Source: Paramacrobiotus metropolitanus (taxonomy: Eukaryota > Tardigrada > Eutardigrada > Parachela > Macrobiotidae). From it: DNA of 64,000 nt. A program made the position numbers and the translations under genes. Location: NCBI RefSeq assembly GCF_019649055.1, contig NW_026570338.1, forward strand, positions 62,001 to 126,000, given 5' to 3'. How positions within the stretch are numbered: position 1 is the first letter of the stretch; every line of letters starts with the position of its first letter. Under the pieces are notes generated by a model that was not told where the DNA came from, made no database searches, and was given only the letters and a program-made list of their open reading frames with translations. Positions 59,601 to 64,000 of the stretch are shown piece after piece.

Positions 59601-60494
59601 ACGGTCTACCTTATGACAGCTGATGTTCTTACTTCTTACCTGCAAACTCGAACACATGGCCTTCTCCATCGACACATAATGGATGGTCACCGCTTTCACA
59701 AGACGTTGCACACACCACACGCGTCCCTCCGAGATGTCGACACAGCAGAGCCGCGCACTCTCGGACATAAAGGACCCCCTCGTGCACGATGTCAGTTCCA
59801 AGTTTAAACGATTAAGATGCTTCCTGACAAGAGCACAATCATAACCTTCCGGCAGGGCCATGTCCCGTTTGGAAAAGTCCCCTTCGATTACGGCCCGGGG
59901 TGGTTTACATTTAACACCCTCAGTTTTCTTCTCAACTGAACTAGTAAGACGGGATACAAACTGCGGAGGCACCCGGTGACCCGTCGCGCCCCACCATCCG
60001 CCAGGACCCGGGTCCCTCCAGCGTAGGCGCTGCATGGGCAGGATGTCGCGGCACTCCTCTTTGTTCCACCAGTGAACAACGGCCATACCGTACGCATTGG
60101 GGTTGCGGTCGCTCACCAGGCTGTCCATTTCAGCCGGGACCCACATCCAGGGACCGGAGGGGGTCTCGCGTACCAGCGCTTCCACGGGAATTTGAACATA
60201 CGGATGGCGTTGACGTGAAGGCACATTCAAAGACGACGTGGCAGTGGCCATGTAGATGCTACCAAAAGGGGTGAATTCCCGATTTCGATTGGGGCAGAGG
60301 AAGTCGATGAAGAGGCCCGTGTCAGCCACATCCACAACGCGTCCGTAACGAAGCAGGCCGTCCTCGCCTATAACATCCACACCGTTAGCTTGATAGATGT
60401 CGAGATTCCGTTGTTTATATAGTTGCCGAAAAAAGTTGAGTATCCCATCCCAGTACATCCCATGTAGTACGCACGTTGTGTTTATTGCGTTCAT
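56628..60494 (-). pseudogene. F-box protein gene, copy B (full length but with a nonsense codon)
   Basis: Exons 60494-59640, 58415-57558 and 56876-56628 join in phase 0 (donors GTAAGA and GTAAAT; acceptors TTTGCAG and ATGTCAG), about 653 residues. Exon 1 contains LDIYQANGVDVIGEDGLLR, a Trp-rich segment (VVHWWNKEECRDILPMQRLR) and RKHLNRLNLEL near its end. Exon 2 opens with a linker, then an F-box-like motif (HLDTWEQNRLRAVHPTWN), a leucine-rich middle and the block LPLGDAFHCALWDALDENAV. Exon 3 ends in a Glu/Lys coiled tail. F-box proteins recruit substrates to SCF ubiquitin ligases. A TAA at 58286-58284 stands where copy A has a Glu codon, just before the F-box. The protein would start again only at the adjacent ATG. 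It is otherwise intact. Confidence 0.68.
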
Positions 60495-61074
60495 GATTTC
60501 GCCTGCTGCATGTGCTACGAATTAAAGGAATAACACGCCATTCCGGCTACATAATAATTGGCGATCCTATAGACGAATCTCTCTGCAGAACTAATTCAAA
60601 TATGGATATGTTGTAACTTGGTTAGATAAAAGATTTATAATTTATAAATTTATTGTGTTTGGTATAGTGACTGCTTGCTGGTAACTGTTGTTTTGTGGTA
60701 GAGGATCTCAGGCTTATTACTTAAATGCAATGAACATAACAGTCATAACTGCACCGCTTTCACAAAAATCGCGTCTCAGAAGTAAACCATAAAGCTCACC
60801 AAGTGTACTTGCATTCAAAAATTATAAAGTTACAGTAGGTATATACCGTAATTATCGAATTAGAAGCCCAGGGTTACAAATATTTCAAATGACCCACGGG
60901 GTGGGCTCCAATTACGGGCATGGGCTTGTATTTAGGGGGGGGGGGGCTTCAATTTTGGGGGCTTTCATGGTTACGAAATAATGGAAAACCGTCTTGATCG
61001 TCATATCGTAACTGAGCGCCACCATCAGTGTCCGCTATCATTTACGCGAGTTTGTTGCCCATTAACTGTTACAG
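60495..61074. other. Spacer between F-box B and cysteine-rich copy C
   Basis: Contains a 13-base G run near 60937. No gene recognised. It should hold the F-box B promoter on the minus strand. Confidence 0.4.
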
Positions 61075-61483
61075 GCTTCCCCAATCCCTCGGTATACGCT
61101 GACCCGGCGTCAACTAACCGGATCCTCAGCTTCGACAACTACCGCCTGGAGACGTTTTACACCAGCAACGGCGATACGTCGGACACCAGATCCCTTCCGC
61201 AGATCCCCTGTGAACAGCGGAACAGCAACGGGCAGACCGGCCTCTGTATCGTTTGCAACGATCTGTCGGTGTGTGCCGGCGGAATCGTGGGGGAATCCCC
61301 AGTATGCACCGGTAACACCGGCAGGGTCGGCAAGAATGATGTGTGCTGTGTGTTCCCGTCAGATGACGCCTCCAGCAACGGGGTCACCAACAAAATTCTA
61401 AGGACGAAATGGCCTTCAAGCTGAAGGGCACTGGGGTGCTGAATAACGGTGTACATCCGAAGTTCCTGCCGAAACCCGCATAA
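61075..61483 (+). pseudogene. Cysteine-rich secreted protein, copy C (frameshifted)
   Basis: After a TTACAG acceptor: FPNPSVYADPASTNRILSFD, then IPCEQRNSNGQTGLCIV and the cysteine cluster as in copy A. Two extra bases near 61393-61400 shift the frame, giving an early stop at 61424. The original reading (GVLNNGVHPKFLPKPA) is recognisable beyond it to 61483. No exon 1 was found. Confidence 0.65.
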
Positions 61484-62687
61484 TGATAGCTGGTGTATCA
61501 CGGTCGTAGTTTCAAGTTTGTATGCGGTCTGGTGTCACAAAATACAAAGCGTACAATTTCGAAAACAAAGGTCTGCTTTTTGTCGCCAATCGCGGTTTTT
61601 GATTGTGCTATGCGTGGTCGTGCTGCATCTGCATGTGTGAATAGCAGCAGATCCATATTACGGCTCGTATACAGATAAATAACCAAGCTTGCACTTGACC
61701 TGGATTTGTTTTTACTGCGTGCCTCGTGAACAACGACTGTACCGTGAAAGTGTGAAACAACTCCTGGATACTGTCGCAATTGATCGGTTGTATAGGCCTT
61801 TAAAAGGTCAAGAGTATTTACTTGCTTGCATACAGAGAACGTGTGCGTCCAGCGATGGACAGAGCGGCTCGTCAGCGACGGCTTATCGACATTATGTCGA
61901 TTGTCGGCGACTAACACTTCGTCATCCGTCACAAGGTCGCGCGATCGCCCACGCGAATTCGACCATCACGAAGACGAGATGGCAAAACAACTTAAAAAAT
62001 TCGAAGAAAACCCTAATGAAACTGGAAATCAAAGAAATCCACGAAGAATATTAAAAGTATAAGAGGAAAATTTATGATAATTAATCCACGAAAAAATTAA
62101 AGCGGCTTAGCAAAACGGCAGCTGACTCCGGTACGGGTAAATAGTGTCTGTTCGAGCCGGTGACAGTCGATGAATTCTTCCACACAAACCAGTATATCCC
62201 GACGTCCCGTTAACCGATAGGAAACGGAAGCAAAGCTTTGACGATGCATTCCTTCCCTTTAAACCGTACCTACACGATCCGAGTTGCCAGATTTAACCAG
62301 CATTCTCCAGGTTTCTTCACAGTTGTCTCGTCGGGGAGTCTCTTATCATTATCAATTTCATTATCTTTTACTTCTATTAATTTATTTTCGGTGTAGGTAT
62401 TTTTTCTTTTTTTCCCGTGTACAGCTTCCTTTTATTAATTCCACACTATTACCAGGTAAGTACGTATAAACTTCAATACTGTCGCAGATTTTAACAAATG
62501 CATCCACAGTAACCCACAGCAGAAACGATAGTATGTCATGGAGAGAGCAAACAGCGCAACAAAATTATACGGAATCAATTTATTTATCATATCCCAAAAA
62601 CATAAAACTACTCGTCACTTGAGATGCAAGACGATTGGAGTCCGGATAATACATTCCGATAAAACGGACATCATGGAGCAAGAGACT
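61484..62687. other. Intergenic part of unit C
   Basis: Closely parallels 50422-51671 of unit A. The basic reading frame of unit A is interrupted here by TAA near 61915, so it is probably not coding. Confidence 0.4.
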
Positions 62688-64000
62688 TTAAAATTTCTTA
62701 CGCTTCCTAAGATTTTCTTCTTGTCCTTCTTTCTCTTCTGCGCCGTGTTCTTCGATCGTTTTTCGTAGATTCCTTTGCTTTTCTTCCTCTACTTCTTCTT
62801 CCATCAGTTGAATAAGGGAATGCAGCGCGACACGGGACAGTTGTTCCCACTTCAAGTCTTTCCACAACTTCACGTCTCTCCACCCGTCAAAGCACCATTT
62901 CTTCTCGCGGAAATTGGAAGACGCTCGCGGATCCGCTGTCTGCGTCTGACACAAAATCTACACACACCAGACAAAAGTTCTATACTCTGCAACTTCCATG
63001 CAAAAGCAATATAGGTAAGCAATAAAATCAAGGATCTCAAATTCTTAGCGAACCTAGCTTTGGTATGTAAAGCGGACGAATGCTGTCGAAGCGGTTCACC
63101 ATGTTGTGTCTACCTGTAATTGTTCGGACCAGCTTACCAAGAGCGCAGCATGACTGCGCACATTATCGGAAACTGGCCAAGCTTCTTATTTCAAGTCCTG
63201 ATTTTAGTTTCGTTCTTCTTTCGTTCGTACGGGACGTGCTAATAAATTTAGGCCTGCAATCCGGCCGCACGGTGATCTGGTGTTTCTCGATTGTGGTACT
63301 GTAATCGTATTATCGTAATCATAGCTGATTCGTGGCCTTTCCAACCTGATTCACAGTCAACTGCTCTCTAGGAGTGCTGAATACTGAATAGATAAACCGT
63401 ACCGCTCAACCGCACGAGGTGGCCGTATGCAGTGGCCACGCCTACGGATACAGTACGCGAAGCCGACCTAGCGAGGTGGAGTTGCTGTATCCGACCTTAA
63501 TTATAAATATTTATATTTATAATTATATTTATAATTATTTATAATATATTTATAACTATAATTATATTTTATAATTATCTGAAAACTGCTATACTGTACA
63601 TCTGTCGAAGTACGAGCGATTACACCCTCTAGAAACGATCCGAAAGCCGAATATCGGAGACTTACATGGCAGGCGTTCTTGGTGCGGTAACGGCTATCAT
63701 CCGCCGTCAACCATTTGGACAGCGTGTCCAGCTGTTGCTGGTCCGGCACGGCCGCATTCCCATCCAACGCATCCCACAGCGCACATTCAAAAGCCTCACC
63801 CAACGGCAGCCGTGACGTCACGGCGTGCGGCGATGCGGTAGGTGTTATGAGGAGACAACACTCTCCCTCCTCGATGGCCAGATGGACTGCGCAGCCGGCC
63901 AGCCGCATACTGCCGCACGGAAGAGAAGTACATGCTCCGATGAAATCTTTGAGGAGATATTCAATCCTACCCCCGCCGCCGAGACTTTTGCGAGGGACTG
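62688..64000 (-). CDS. F-box protein gene, copy C (3' part; rest beyond the window)
   Basis: Exon 2 (partial) is 64000-63666 and exon 3 is 62945-62688. The visible exon 2 frame is open: it reads through LKDFIGACTSLPCGSMRLAG and LPLGEAFECALWDALDGNAA and ends at a GTAAGT donor. Exon 3 begins TQTADPRASSNFREKKW after TGTGTCAG and ends in a Glu/Lys-rich tail (86 codons including the stop). Unlike copies A and B, no lesion is visible here, but the F-box and exon 1 are not in the window. Confidence 0.65.
63495..63580. repeat. TTATAATTATA-type microsatellite
   Basis: Nearly pure A/T low-complexity sequence in F-box C intron 2. It is not present in the other copies. Confidence 0.85.

Larger units (their letters stand above)
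49325..64000. repeat. Segmental triplication, units of about 5.4-5.6 kb
   Basis: Equivalent points are the cysteine-rich exon 2 acceptors at 50015, 55442 and 61075, and F-box exon 3 starts at 51899, 56876 and 62945. Units A and C share more intergenic sequence with each other (50.6-51.4 against 61.7-62.5 kb) than with B. The order within a unit is cysteine-rich gene (plus), then F-box exons 3-2-1 (minus). Confidence 0.85.

Overview
The window is animal (eukaryotic) nuclear DNA. Its genes are split by canonical GT-AG introns of about 70 to 1,030 bp (one looks GC-AG). Coding exons are clearly richer in GC than the AT-rich spacers. The families are metazoan: rhodopsin-type GPCR, trypsin-fold protease with an RIIGG activation site, BTB-BACK protein, apolipoprotein-L-like protein, tetraspan proteins, lipocalins and F-box proteins. 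Small exons, secreted families and tandem paralogue arrays suggest a small-genome invertebrate. A tardigrade or other ecdysozoan is plausible, but that is inference. I see no rRNA, tRNA or CRISPR array.

Region 1 (1-16 kb) is a tandem duplication. Each half carries a four-helix membrane protein on the minus strand (1336-2254 and 12061-12880) and, facing away from it, a three-exon secreted lipocalin on the plus strand (7815-9748 and 14509-15972). A short paired segment lies between them in each half. The left half has been inflated by three ~1.1 kb units full of 9-bp TGACGTT-type repeats (3007-6412). A retroelement polymerase relic lies between the halves. The minus-strand first exon of a secreted protein runs off the left edge.

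Region 2 (16-25 kb) has a candidate mobile element with a fragment resembling mitochondrial import pore TOM40. It is followed by an apolipoprotein-L-like gene with an alanine-rich helical insert (21643-24877).

Region 3 (26-34.7 kb) is a BTB-BACK gene whose last exon is split by a 6,775-bp foldback-like transposon (27689-34463). The element has perfect 23-bp terminal inverted repeats, a 10-bp target duplication, and inverted arms made of 117-bp tandem repeats. Removing it on paper restores the host reading frame exactly.

Region 4 (36.4-47.6 kb) holds an intron-containing homologue of bacterial crystal (delta-endotoxin) proteins, a Ty1/copia gag relic and a six-exon secreted serine protease. 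The protease's last two codons were displaced by a complete 1,310-bp miniature LTR retrotransposon (TRIM) with identical 244-bp LTRs. A degenerate inverted-repeat patch and a two-exon GPCR complete the region.

Region 5 (49-64 kb) is a segmental triplication with a period of about 5.4-5.6 kb. Each unit carries a plus-strand cysteine-rich secreted gene and a minus-strand F-box gene. Copies show staged decay: intact, frameshifted, 5'-truncated or nonsense-containing.

The genes do not form one pathway. The unifying theme is duplication of secreted and membrane families plus repeated invasion of coding exons by recent mobile elements. The strongest leads are the delta-endotoxin-like gene, the repeat-armed foldback element and the TRIM at the protease stop codon.
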